Positions 1-7,447 of a DNA stretch of 47,311 bases are shown here, piece by piece. Source of the stretch: an uncultured Clostridia bacterium (GTDB lineage: Bacteria > Bacillota > Clostridia > Christensenellales > Aristaeellaceae); assembly GCA_934630705.1 (NCBI GenBank), contig CAKTWP010000016.1, positions 1 through 47,311 on the forward strand, given 5' to 3'. The number at the start of each line of letters is the position of its first letter. The stretch's first letter is position 1. The notes under the pieces are model-generated. The model searched no databases, was not told the DNA's origin, and saw only the letters and a list, made by a program, of their open reading frames with translations. Position numbers and translations under genes: made by a program.

Positions 1-304
1 CCCGCATCACACAGAAACCCGCTGATTTCCTAAAACCAAGCAAAATTGTGAACCGGGTCCAGGGAGGAACTCCCTGGTGGGGGTGTGGGGCGCATAGCCC
101 CGCATCGTTCCCTCCCGCATCACACAGAAACCCGCTGATTTCCTAAAACCAAGCAAAATTGTGAACCGGGTCCAGGGAGGAACTCCCTGGTGGGGGTGTG
201 GGGCGCATAGCCCCGCATCGTTCCCTCCCGCATCACACAGAAACCCGCTGATTTCCTAAAACCAAGCAAAATTGTGAACCGGGTCCAGGGAGGAACTCCC
301 TGGC
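1..304 (+). repeat. Tandem 113-bp repeat, three copies (family R1)
   Basis: Three head-to-tail copies begin at 1, 114 and 227 with an exact 113-bp period; the third breaks off near 304 just after its central palindrome. Each unit contains a perfect palindrome, CCAGGGAGgaaCTCCCTGG (59-77 in the first copy), and a GGGGC-gcata-GCCCC hairpin. Related copies lie at 17062-17320 (opposite orientation) and 29746-29865 (same orientation). No transposase or credible protein is encoded. It resembles a REP/MITE-like non-autonomous element, but its mechanism of spread is unknown. The left window edge cuts the array, so the true copy number may be higher. Confidence 0.9.
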
Positions 305-311
305 CGGGAGC

Positions 312-331
312 TTGAGGGCGGGAGCCCTCAA
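312..331. repeat. Short hairpin downstream of the ArsC-like gene
   Basis: An 8-bp perfect stem (TTGAGGGC / GCCCTCAA) with a GGGA loop sits 34 bases beyond the stop of the minus-strand operon that ends at 365. It could end that transcript, but no T-run follows on the minus strand, so intrinsic termination is uncertain. Confidence 0.4.
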
Positions 332-364
332 CGTCCCCTCGTTCCCTCATCCCCTCGTCCCTGT

Positions 365-709
365 TCAGCCCTTGTCGATCCAGCGCTGCCAGGTCTGCTC
401 GTCGGCGCCAAGGGTGACCTGCTCGCCATTGCGAACAATGGGCATGCGCAAAAAGCGCGGGTTTTCCAGCAGGGTTTCGAGGATGTAGTCCGGATCATCG
501 GTGTGCCCAATGGGCAAAGACAGCGTTTCCGGCGTGCGATCCACCAGCGTCTGCGCACCCAGCCGCCGGGCGAATAGCTGCAGTTCCCGCTGGCCCAGCT
601 TGTGCTTTTTCAAATCCAGCAGCTGATACGCCACCCGCCGTTCCTTGAAAAAACGCTCGGCCTTCTGGGTGTCGAAATTTTTCTTGAGCGCGTAAATCTG
701 AATGTTCAT
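365..709 (-). CDS. ArsC/Spx-family thioredoxin-fold protein lacking the CxxC
   Basis: This 114-residue protein matches the small ArsC/Spx/YffB family in length and pattern: an N-terminal beta-strand and loop (MNIQIYALKKNFDT), a helix with KAERFFKERR, then a C-terminal proline segment (RMPIVRNGE) typical of the cis-Pro region. The redox Cys-x-x-Cys or catalytic Cys seen at the N-terminal loop of Spx and ArsC is replaced by Asn-Phe-Asp-Thr, so arsenate reduction is unlikely. Start ATG at 709 is preceded by GGAGGAGG and overlaps the rsfS stop by 4 bases (ATGA), implying translational coupling. It is the last gene of the nadD-yqeK/rsfS run. Family membership is fairly secure; function is unknown. 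Confidence 0.8.
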   Translation of the reverse strand: MNIQIYALKKNFDTQKAERFFKERRVAYQLLDLKKHKLGQRELQLFARRLGAQTLVDRTPETLSLPIGHTDDPDYILETLLENPRFLRMPIVRNGEQVTLGADEQTWQRWIDKG

Positions 710-1080
710 GCCTGGGGCGCATCCTCCTCCAGGAAGGGCAGGGCCACGCGATTCTGCCCGTCCTCCCAAAGCCGCTCCAGATGATAAAACTGCCGGTCTT
801 CCGGATGAAAAATGTGCACCAGCACCGAGCCGTAATCCAGCACGATCCAGCGCCCTTCTGCGTTGCCTTCCTTGGCCCGCAGCGCCACGCCTTCCATGGC
901 CAGCTGATCGTCCACATCATCGGCCAGGGATTTCACCTGCAGGCTGCTCCGGCCGGAGGCAATGACCATGTAATCGGTGATCACGGTGAGCTGCGCCACG
1001 TGGAGCACGCGGATATCCTGCGCCTTTTTGTCATAGAGAATCCGGGCAATGCGCTGGGCCAGGTTCAATTGTTGTTCCAT
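706..1080 (-). CDS. rsfS: Ribosomal silencing factor RsfS (Iojap family)
   Basis: RsfS binds ribosomal protein uL14 on the 50S subunit and blocks subunit joining in slow growth. The 124-residue product has the family hallmarks: VLHVAQLTVITDYMVIASG near residues 25-43, a central WIVLDYGSVLVHIFHP segment and a C-terminal YHLERLWED motif. Length is normal (110-130). The ATG at 1080 has AGGAG seven bases upstream. It lies 45 bases downstream of the nadD-yqeK fusion, the usual neighbourhood in Bacillota, and its stop overlaps the next start. Confidence 0.95.
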   Translation of the reverse strand: MEQQLNLAQRIARILYDKKAQDIRVLHVAQLTVITDYMVIASGRSSLQVKSLADDVDDQLAMEGVALRAKEGNAEGRWIVLDYGSVLVHIFHPEDRQFYHLERLWEDGQNRVALPFLEEDAPQA

Positions 1081-1125
1081 ACTGCTTCTCCTTTTCTGAT
1101 GGGCGATGGGGAATGAAAGAAAGGG

Positions 1126-2289
1126 TTATCGGGTCTGCGCCAGCCAGGCTTTTTCCTGGGGCGATAAATGCGCTTTCAGATATTCCGCCGTTTTTTTGGC
1201 AATGGGGAAAAACGGCTTTCCCCGGGATTCCAGATACTCCTGGGTCAGCATCAGTGATTTCAGCGCCGCTGCCGCCAGCGATCGATCCGCCAGAAACCGA
1301 ATCTCCGCCAGGCCCTCGTAATCCTCCCGGCCCGGCTCTGTAGCGTCTGCCACGAATACGCATAACTCCAGCCCGCTCATGCCGGGCCGGCCAATGGTGT
1401 GGTTGCGGATGGCGGCCAACACGTCAGCGTCCTGTACGCCGAACTGCGCCTGCGCCACGTATGCGCCCACCGGCCCGTGCAGCATGGCCCCGGAGGACAG
1501 CAGCGCCGGATCCGATACCAGATTGTTTTCCCGGCTCAGCTGCACCATCTGCGGCAGCGGCATGCCCTTGGCGCAGTCATGCAAAAGCCCCGCCAGCGCC
1601 GCCTTCTGCACGGCCAGCCCATGGAGCGCCGCCAGCCGCACCGCCTCGGAGCGCACACCCAATGTGTGCTTGAACCGATGGGGGTTCATCATGGTTCTCA
1701 GCCGGGACAGAAGATTGGGCTGATACAGGCCGTTTTCGGCCATGTAGCAAAGCACGGGCAGGGAAACGCCCGGCGCATCCTCGTATTTTTCGGAGAGCGT
1801 GCGAATCAGCGTGGATGAAAAGGGCAGCTGCGCCCCCGGCAGCAGCTTTACCCGCGCGCCGGCAGCCTGGGCCTTTTGCAGAGCGGGCGCTGTATCCACC
1901 CCCGCCCTTGGAAAGCACAGCATGTCGCAGGCGGCGAACAGCCGGGCCGCATCATGCCAGTAGGGCAGGGAGGGCAGCTTGTCCGCCCCCAGAATCAGCG
2001 TGAACGCCGCTCCGGGATACGCCCGGCGCAGCAACGGAATGGTGTCGCTGGTGAAGCGGGCGGAGGCGCCGGCGTCGCTGACCGTCAGCCCCGGTTCGTG
2101 GCCCACCGCCAGGCGGCACATGGCCATCCGCGCGGCAAAGGGCGCCGCGGGCTCCCGATGGGCCGGATGAGCCATGGGCAAAATCAACACCTGATCCAGC
2201 CCCGCCGCTGCTTTCGCCTGGCGCGCAATGGCCAGATGTCCTTCATGAATGGGGTCAAAGGTTCCGCCGAAAACGCCCAATCGCTGCAA
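1126..2289 (-). CDS. nadD-yqeK: Fused nicotinate-nucleotide adenylyltransferase (NadD) and YqeK HD-domain hydrolase
   Basis: One uninterrupted frame encodes two enzymes that are separate in Bacillus. Residues about 1-190 are NadD, which adenylates nicotinate mononucleotide in NAD synthesis: GVFGGTFDPIHEGH nucleotide-binding motif near the N-terminus and the PFSSTLIR motif near residue 180. Residues about 200-387 are a YqeK-type HD phosphohydrolase (family known to split diadenosine tetraphosphate): RFKHTLGV, then HDCAK, then HGPVGAY and NHTIGRPGMS metal-binding motifs. Start choice: AGGAG abuts the ATG at 2298 directly, whereas TTG at 2289 has AGGAG at nine bases and gives the usual M-x-R-L-G-V-F-G-G opening, so TTG is preferred. 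The longer open frame up to 2958 overlaps the divergent membrane gene and is not real. The first gene of the rsfS operon. Confidence 0.88.
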   Translation of the reverse strand: MQRLGVFGGTFDPIHEGHLAIARQAKAAAGLDQVLILPMAHPAHREPAAPFAARMAMCRLAVGHEPGLTVSDAGASARFTSDTIPLLRRAYPGAAFTLILGADKLPSLPYWHDAARLFAACDMLCFPRAGVDTAPALQKAQAAGARVKLLPGAQLPFSSTLIRTLSEKYEDAPGVSLPVLCYMAENGLYQPNLLSRLRTMMNPHRFKHTLGVRSEAVRLAALHGLAVQKAALAGLLHDCAKGMPLPQMVQLSRENNLVSDPALLSSGAMLHGPVGAYVAQAQFGVQDADVLAAIRNHTIGRPGMSGLELCVFVADATEPGREDYEGLAEIRFLADRSLAAAALKSLMLTQEYLESRGKPFFPIAKKTAEYLKAHLSPQEKAWLAQTR

Positions 2290-2309
2290 GTATCTCATCT
2301 CCTGATGAT

Positions 2310-2315
2310 AGTATA
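2310..2315 (-). promoter_or_regulatory. Probable -10 box for nadD-yqeK operon
   Basis: On the minus strand TATACT, preceded by GCGG, lies about 20 bases upstream of the nadD start. A -35 element is only weakly visible (TTTTCA at 17 bases). Confidence 0.4.
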
Positions 2316-2360
2316 CCGCATTTTGGGCATTCTGAAAAGAGGGGGAGGCGGAGAAAAAAC

Positions 2361-3188
2361 ATGCAGGACGATCTGCGGCGCTCGGCGCTGGGCCGGCATT
2401 TGGACGGAATCGGGCTGCGGGCGCTGATGTTGTGCGTGAGCGTGGGATGGTTTGTGTTTCTGTGGGGGCTGCGGCTGCCGGCGCTGGCGGCAGGGGCGGG
2501 GCTGTATGGGCTGCTGATGCTGTTGTATCGTCGCACCCGGGCGGACCGCCTGCTGCGGCGGGAAGCGCGGCTGCGGCGGCAGGTGGGCGGCGAGCTGGCA
2601 TTGGAGCGGCTGATTGCGCTGCCTGCGGCGCAGGCTCATTTTGAAGCGGCGCTGCGGCTGAGCCTGCGCTATGGATTGGAGCTGCTGCGGATGGACGAGC
2701 AGGGCGTACTCTGCCGCCGGGGCGGGGAAACGCTGCTGATTGCCTTTGCCCAGCTGCCGTTGAGCGATCAGGCCCAGGCCCGGGATGTGCTTTCCTTGCA
2801 GCAGGCGGCGCGGGAGCTGGGGGCGGAGCGGGCGGTGCTGTGCGTTCCCTGCGGCGTGAACCCGAGGGCGCAGGCACAGGCGGAGACGGGGCTGCCCGTG
2901 ACGCTGCTGGGACGGGAGGGGCTTGCGCGGCTATTCGGCGCGCAAAGCCCGGCGACAAACGCCCAGCTGGTGGCGCTGGGCCGGCGGCGGAAGAAGCGTC
3001 CGCCCATGGGTGCGTTCCTGCGCCAGATGCTGGACAGGGGCCGCTGGCCCCGCTATGCCCTTTACGGCGGGCTGCTGCTGGGGCTGTATTTGCTCACGGG
3101 GCTGGGCTATTACGCCGTGCCAGGTCTTTGCTGCCTGGCTTTGGCCGTGGCCTGCCGCTGCGTCCGAACCGCGGCGGAGACGATATAA
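2361..3188 (+). CDS. Membrane protein of unknown function with a soluble central domain
   Basis: This 275-residue protein has two hydrophobic segments at its N-terminus (about 20-60), a soluble middle, and two more hydrophobic segments at the C-terminus (about 230-268). The middle part contains LLIAFAQLPLSDQAQARD followed by an alternating helix/strand pattern ending in VTLLGREGLARLFG. That ending resembles the Mrr-like restriction-endonuclease fold (Q-x-K core, then ILVT and LLDREELxxL), but the catalytic acid and lysine are not evident, so any nuclease function is doubtful. GGAG lies seven bases before the ATG. It is divergent from nadD and precedes the pheST promoter. I do not recognise a named family. 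Confidence 0.75.
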   Translation: MQDDLRRSALGRHLDGIGLRALMLCVSVGWFVFLWGLRLPALAAGAGLYGLLMLLYRRTRADRLLRREARLRRQVGGELALERLIALPAAQAHFEAALRLSLRYGLELLRMDEQGVLCRRGGETLLIAFAQLPLSDQAQARDVLSLQQAARELGAERAVLCVPCGVNPRAQAQAETGLPVTLLGREGLARLFGAQSPATNAQLVALGRRRKKRPPMGAFLRQMLDRGRWPRYALYGGLLLGLYLLTGLGYYAVPGLCCLALAVACRCVRTAAETI

Positions 3189-3200
3189 AGGGAGATACGG

Positions 3201-3235
3201 GCGAGAGGGATTTTGACGCAAAAGCCTCCTCCCGG
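3201..3235. repeat. Imperfect GGGAGG-type hairpin (family R3)
   Basis: It carries the TTTTGACGCAAAA centre and CCTCCC right arm of the R3 hairpins, with a degenerate left arm. It sits just after the membrane-protein stop and before the pheS promoter, where it could act as a terminator. Confidence 0.55.
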
Positions 3236-3258
3236 ATAATTAACCCATGGCTCCCTTC

Positions 3259-3288
3259 TTGACATTTTCGCCCCGTGCGTGCTATAAT
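3259..3288 (+). promoter_or_regulatory. Promoter of the pheS T-box leader
   Basis: Consensus -35 TTGACA (3259-3264) and -10 TATAAT (3283-3288) are separated by 18 bases. Transcription would start near 3295, at the beginning of the T-box leader. Confidence 0.9.
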
Positions 3289-3294
3289 GCGGGC

Positions 3295-3554
3295 AACGGC
3301 GAGGAAGGAGAGCAACGCCTCCATCCTATGCGTGCCGCAAGAGAAGGGCAGGCCAGAGGCTGGAAGCCGCCCGGGCGCGCAGGAGGAAATTCGCTCCGGA
3401 GCCGCGGCGCTGAATGCTGAGTAAGCGCCGCCGTAAGCCCGCGTTAAGGGAAACGAGAGCGAGCACAGGAAGGAATCTTCCGTGCCCGCTGAAATTGGGT
3501 GGTACCGCGTGCGCCTTTCACGCCCCATGGCAGCTTGATGCCATGGGCGTTTTT
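3295..3554 (+). ncRNA. T-box leader (tRNA-Phe responsive) controlling pheST
   Basis: The leader between the promoter and pheS contains the diagnostic T-box sequence AATTGGGTGGTACCGCG (3493-3509). Right after it comes an intrinsic terminator: the stem of 3521-3530 with 3541-3549, followed by five T. Uncharged tRNA would pair with the T-box bulge, favour the antiterminator and let transcription enter pheS. A plausible specifier triplet is TTC (Phe) at 3390-3392, inside a purine-rich loop; that placement is my reading and needs folding. Length (about 260) is normal. Confidence 0.93.
3521..3554 (+). terminator. Regulated terminator of the pheS T-box
   Basis: CGCCCCATGG pairs with CCATGGGCG and is followed by TTTTT. 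The upstream side of the stem is shared with the T-box antiterminator region, as expected for the switch. Confidence 0.9.
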
Positions 3555-3575
3555 AATGAGGAGGGAAACAGAATC

Positions 3576-4604
3576 ATGGATATCCGGGAAAACCTGGCGC
3601 AAATCGCCGAGGAATTGAAAAAGGAACTGGAGCAGACCGATGCGTCCCCGGCGCTGGAAGCGCTGCGGGTGCGTGTGCTGGGCAAGAAGGGCTCCCTCAC
3701 CGCGCTGCTGCGGGGCATGAGCCAGCTCAGCCCTGAAGAGCGGCCCAAGGTGGGGCAGATCATCAATGAAGCCCGCCAGAAGCTTACCGCGCTGCTGGAT
3801 GAAAAGCAGCAGACCCTTTCCCTGCAGGAGAAGGAAGCGCGGCTGGCGCAGGAAGCCATCGATATTACCGAGCCCCGGGATCTGCCTGCCGTGGGCACGG
3901 AGCATCCCATTCAGCTGGTGCTGGACGAGGTGCTGGACTGCTTCACCGCCCTGGGCTACGAAGTGGTGGAAGGCCCGGAAGTGGAACTGGATCATTATAA
4001 TTTCGAGCTGCTGAACCTGCCCAAGAATCATCCCGCCCGGGACGCGCAGGACACCTTTTATATTGATGACAACATCGTTTTGCGCACCCACACCTCCCCG
4101 GTGCAGGCCCGGACGATGCTGACCCACAAGCCGCCCATCCGCATTGTGTGTCCGGGCCGGGTGTTCCGCGCCGATGAGGTGGACGCCACCCACAGCCCCG
4201 TGTTCCATCAGATTGAGGGGCTGGTGATCGACAAGGATGTGACCATGGGCGATCTGAAGGGCACTCTGGACGCGTTTGCCAAGCGCCTGTACGGCGATGA
4301 CATTGAGGTGCGCTTCCGCCCCTCCTTCTTCCCCTTCACCGAGCCCTCCGCCGAGGTGGACCTGACCTGCTTCAACTGCCACGGCAAGGGCTGCAAGGTC
4401 TGCAAGGGCACAGGCTGGATTGAGGTGCTGGGCTGCGGCATGGTGAATCCCAAGGTGCTGGAGCTGTGCGGCATTGATTCCTCGGTTTATTCCGGCTTCG
4501 CCTTTGGCATCGGCCTGGAACGCATTACCATGCTCCGCTATGGCATCAAGGACATGCGCCTGCTCTATGAAGGCGATCTGCGGTTCCTCAAGCAGTTCAG
4601 ATAA
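3576..4604 (+). CDS. pheS: Phenylalanyl-tRNA synthetase alpha subunit
   Basis: PheS is the catalytic chain of the alpha2-beta2 class II synthetase that charges tRNA-Phe. The 342-residue product has the N-terminal coiled-coil arm (residues about 1-90), motif 2 around FRADEVDATHSP, the Cys-rich insert CFNCHGKGCKVCKGTGW typical of bacterial PheS, and motif 3 GFAFGIGLERITML near the C-terminus. The ATG at 3576 follows GAGGAGGG by about nine bases and lies just after the T-box terminator; an upstream in-frame extension to 3414 runs through the T-box and is rejected. Confidence 0.98.
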   Translation: MDIRENLAQIAEELKKELEQTDASPALEALRVRVLGKKGSLTALLRGMSQLSPEERPKVGQIINEARQKLTALLDEKQQTLSLQEKEARLAQEAIDITEPRDLPAVGTEHPIQLVLDEVLDCFTALGYEVVEGPEVELDHYNFELLNLPKNHPARDAQDTFYIDDNIVLRTHTSPVQARTMLTHKPPIRIVCPGRVFRADEVDATHSPVFHQIEGLVIDKDVTMGDLKGTLDAFAKRLYGDDIEVRFRPSFFPFTEPSAEVDLTCFNCHGKGCKVCKGTGWIEVLGCGMVNPKVLELCGIDSSVYSGFAFGIGLERITMLRYGIKDMRLLYEGDLRFLKQFR

Positions 4605-4622
4605 AAAAGAAGAACGCATCAT

Positions 4623-4670
4623 TGCGGGGAGGGGTATTCTTTCCCCGGGAAAAGAATACCCCTCCCCGCA
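4623..4670. repeat. Near-perfect 48-bp palindrome between pheS and pheT (family R3-like)
   Basis: The 24-base arms, starting TGCGGGGAGGGG and ending CCCCTCCCCGCA, match with a single mismatch. No T-run follows, so it is probably not a full terminator, but it could attenuate pheT or stabilise the pheS message. The outer arms resemble the hairpin at 26423-26466. Confidence 0.85.
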
Positions 4671-4799
4671 CCCCACCCGAAGAAAGCCGTATTAGGGTTG
4701 GGGCATCATGATCTTATTCGGTCGGCAAGTTTTATCCCTTAGTGCTTTTCTGGAGGTTTTTCCAGGAAACAACCCCGTACTTAATGGAGGGTTCTCAAT

Positions 4800-7190
4800 A
4801 TGAAAGTTTCGATGAATTGGCTGAAGCGGTATGCGGATATTCCCATGACCGCGGAAGAATACGAAAGCCGGATGATCATGACAGGCACCGGCGTAGAAGG
4901 CGTGGAGCACCTGGGCGCAACGCTGGAGAACGTGGTGGTGGGCAAGGTGGTTTCCTGCCGCGACCATGAAAACAGCGATCATCTGCATGTATGCCAGGTG
5001 GATGTGGGAGAGCCCGAGCTTCTGCAGATCGTGTGCGGCGCGCCCAATGTGAAGGAAGGGCTGCTGGTGCCGGTGGCGAAGATCGGCGCGAAGCTGCCCG
5101 GCGGCGTTACGATTAAGAAGGGCAAGCTCCGGGGCGTGGAAAGCCAGGGCATGCTCTGCTCCGGCCCGGAGATCGGCGTGCCGGTGGAGCTGTATCCCTC
5201 GGTGGGGGATGCGGGGCTGCTGGTGTTCCAGGAGGAGTATCCCCTGGGCGCGGATGTGCGCCCCATTTTCGGCCTGGACGACACGGTGGTGGACTTTGAA
5301 ATTCTCGCCAACCGGCCGGACTGCCTGTGCGTCTGGGGCGTGGCCCGGGAAACCGCCGCGGCCATGGGCACGGAGCTGCGGCTGCCGGAAATCAAGGTGG
5401 CGGAAGCTGGCGGCGATATCAATGACTATGCCCGGGTGGACGTGCTGGAAAGCGAGCTGTGTCCCCGGTATGCGGCCAAGGTGGTCAAGAATGTGCGCAT
5501 CGGACCGTCCCCGGCGTGGATGCGGCAGTATCTCCATGCCGCAGGCATGCGCTCGATCAATAATATCGTAGATATTACCAACTTTATCATGCTGGAAACC
5601 GGCCATCCCATGCATGCGTTTGATCTGAGCAAGGTGCGCGGCCAGCACATCATCGTGCGCCGGGCCAATGCCGGAGAAACCCTGACGACCCTGGACGGCA
5701 AGGAGCATCCCCTCAGCGGCAGCGAGCTGATGATCTGCGATGAGCAGGGCCCCACCGGCCTGGCCGGGATCATGGGCGGCGAGGAAAGCGAAATCGCGGA
5801 TGAAACCAGAGAAATCCTGTTGGAGTGCGCCGCCTTTGACCGTACCTCTATCCGCCTGACCTCCCGGGCGCTGGGCATCCGCACGGAGTCCTCCGGCCGG
5901 TTCGAGCGGGGCGTATCCCCCGCCACGGTGATGCAGGCGCTGGAACGGGCCTGCCAGATGGTGAACGAGCTGGATGCGGGCGATGTGGTATCCGGCGTGA
6001 TCGATCTGTATCCCCATCCCGTGCAGCCCGCTACGCTTACTGTGTCCTGCCGGCGGATTGCCAAGCGGGCGGGCGTGGATGTGGCCCCGGAAAAGATGGA
6101 GGAGATTCTGCGCAAGCTGCAGTTCCAGGTTGTCCGGGACGGCGACGCCATGACCGTCACCGCGCCCATCTTCCGGCAGGACATCGACCAGGAGGCCGAC
6201 ATCTGCGAGGAAGTGCTGCGCTATGCGGGATACGATCTGATCCCCATCACCCATCTGCGGGGCGAAAACCCCATGGGCGGCCTGAACGACAAGGCGCGCC
6301 GCCAGCAGCAGATTCGCCGGCTGCTCACCGGCATGGGCTTCTATGAGAGCATGACCTTCTCCTTTATTTCCGCCCGTTCTATCGCCATGCTGGGCCTGCC
6401 GGAAACGGATCCGCGCATGCGGCCTTTGATGGTGCGCAATCCGCTGGGCGAGGATACCGCCTGCATGCGCACCACGCTGCTGTGCGGCCTGCTCAAGACC
6501 CTGTCCACCAATATCAAGAACGGCAACGAGAACGGCCGGCTTTACGAGCTGGGCTCCATCTTTGACGCGCAGCACAAGACCGCCGAGGGCCTGCCCACCG
6601 AGCGGCCCGCGCTGGCCATTGGCATGTATGGCGCGGCGGACTTCTACGCCATCCGCGGGGTGGTGGAAGCGCTGTGCCGGGAGAACGGCATGGCCTATGA
6701 GATTGTGGGCTGCGACGAGCCCTATCTGCATCCCGGCCGGCGGGCGGCCATCCTGGTGGACGGCGAAGTGCTGGCGGTGCTGGGCGAGGTGCATCCCGAT
6801 GCGGCGGCGCGGTTTGATCTGGCCGGGCGGGTGTATGTGGCGCAGGTGAATCTGCCGGTGCTGTTTGCCCACAGCGTGCCTATGGACACGGTGAAGTCCA
6901 TTGCGCGCTTCCCCGCCGTCACCCGCGACATTGCGCTGGTGATGGACAACAGCAGGCAGGTGGGCCCGCTGATGCAGGCCATCAAGGACGGCTGCGGCCC
7001 CATGCTGGAGGACATTCGCATGTTCGATGTGTTCCGGGGCATTCAGATCGGCGCGGGCAACAAGTCCGTGGCCTTCTCCCTCACCTATCGCGCTCCCGAT
7101 CATACCCTCACCGAAGAAGAAATCAACCATCTCACCGAAAAAGCCCTCAAGGTCAGCCAGGCCAAGTTTGGCGCTGTCCTCCGGGCATAA
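4800..7190 (+). CDS. pheT: Phenylalanyl-tRNA synthetase beta subunit
   Basis: PheT is the large structural and editing chain of PheRS. The 796-residue product shows, in order, an EMAP/tRNA-binding domain (residues about 40-150, HENSDHLHVCQVDVG), the B3/B4 editing domain (about 210-380, MHAFDLSKV and GIMGGEES), B5, a degenerate synthetase core, and a C-terminal FDX-ACB anticodon-binding domain (about 700-796, FPAVTRDIALVMD). Length is normal. GGAGGG precedes the ATG. It lies 195 bases after pheS, an unusually long gap for this pair, which is filled by a large palindrome. Confidence 0.97.
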   Translation: MKVSMNWLKRYADIPMTAEEYESRMIMTGTGVEGVEHLGATLENVVVGKVVSCRDHENSDHLHVCQVDVGEPELLQIVCGAPNVKEGLLVPVAKIGAKLPGGVTIKKGKLRGVESQGMLCSGPEIGVPVELYPSVGDAGLLVFQEEYPLGADVRPIFGLDDTVVDFEILANRPDCLCVWGVARETAAAMGTELRLPEIKVAEAGGDINDYARVDVLESELCPRYAAKVVKNVRIGPSPAWMRQYLHAAGMRSINNIVDITNFIMLETGHPMHAFDLSKVRGQHIIVRRANAGETLTTLDGKEHPLSGSELMICDEQGPTGLAGIMGGEESEIADETREILLECAAFDRTSIRLTSRALGIRTESSGRFERGVSPATVMQALERACQMVNELDAGDVVSGVIDLYPHPVQPATLTVSCRRIAKRAGVDVAPEKMEEILRKLQFQVVRDGDAMTVTAPIFRQDIDQEADICEEVLRYAGYDLIPITHLRGENPMGGLNDKARRQQQIRRLLTGMGFYESMTFSFISARSIAMLGLPETDPRMRPLMVRNPLGEDTACMRTTLLCGLLKTLSTNIKNGNENGRLYELGSIFDAQHKTAEGLPTERPALAIGMYGAADFYAIRGVVEALCRENGMAYEIVGCDEPYLHPGRRAAILVDGEVLAVLGEVHPDAAARFDLAGRVYVAQVNLPVLFAHSVPMDTVKSIARFPAVTRDIALVMDNSRQVGPLMQAIKDGCGPMLEDIRMFDVFRGIQIGAGNKSVAFSLTYRAPDHTLTEEEINHLTEKALKVSQAKFGAVLRA

Positions 7191-7205
7191 AGAAAACGAA
7201 AATGA

Positions 7206-7242
7206 TGCGGGAGGATGCTTTGGCATCAAAGCACCCTCCCGC
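7206..7242. repeat. GGGAGG-type hairpin (family R3) after pheT
   Basis: Arms TGCGGGAGG and CCCTCCCGC flank a GCTTTGgcatCAAAGC centre. It sits 16 bases after the pheT stop and may stabilise or end the pheST transcript. Confidence 0.75.
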
Positions 7243-7447
7243 GCCTTCCGGAAAGCCGATGGGGATAAGGACAGTTTTTCTTTCGCGTCGTTTGCCGCCC
7301 AGATAAGCGCAGGAATCCTTGATTGTCCGGAGAACCTGATGCCAGAGAACGAATCGATTCCTCTTTCCGATGGCCTTCCGGGAGGGGACCCAGGTGAACC
7401 GTCCTTTGGCCGCAAAAGAACGGTTCGCCCGGAAAAAAGGGGTTTCT
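7243..7447. other. Intergenic region before the ABC transporter
   Basis: About 205 bases without a credible gene. The only clear structure is a 7-bp stem, GAACCGT (7396-7402) with ACGGTTC (7420-7426), close to the transporter ribosome binding site. I could not match it to a known riboswitch and see no strong promoter. Confidence 0.4.

Noticed and set aside
1..304. Tandem array as a CRISPR
   Set aside because: Units repeat end to end at 113 bp with no unique spacers and no cas genes nearby.
120..350. Open frames within R1 repeats encoding peptides such as PGQGVPPWTR
   Set aside because: They are translations of the palindromic repeat, recur in every copy in either orientation, and have no proper ribosome binding sites.
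2299..2958. Pro/Ala-rich N-terminal extension of NadD
   Set aside because: It is the antisense of the membrane-protein gene, has biased low-complexity composition, and NadD starts naturally near 2289.
4692..7415. Long minus-strand frame opposite pheT
   Set aside because: Antisense frame produced by GC-rich codon bias; His/Gln/Arg-rich with no family features.
7191..7447. Riboswitch before the amino-acid transporter
   Set aside because: Only one small stem and the R3 hairpin are visible; no match to T-box, SAM or other known consensus elements.
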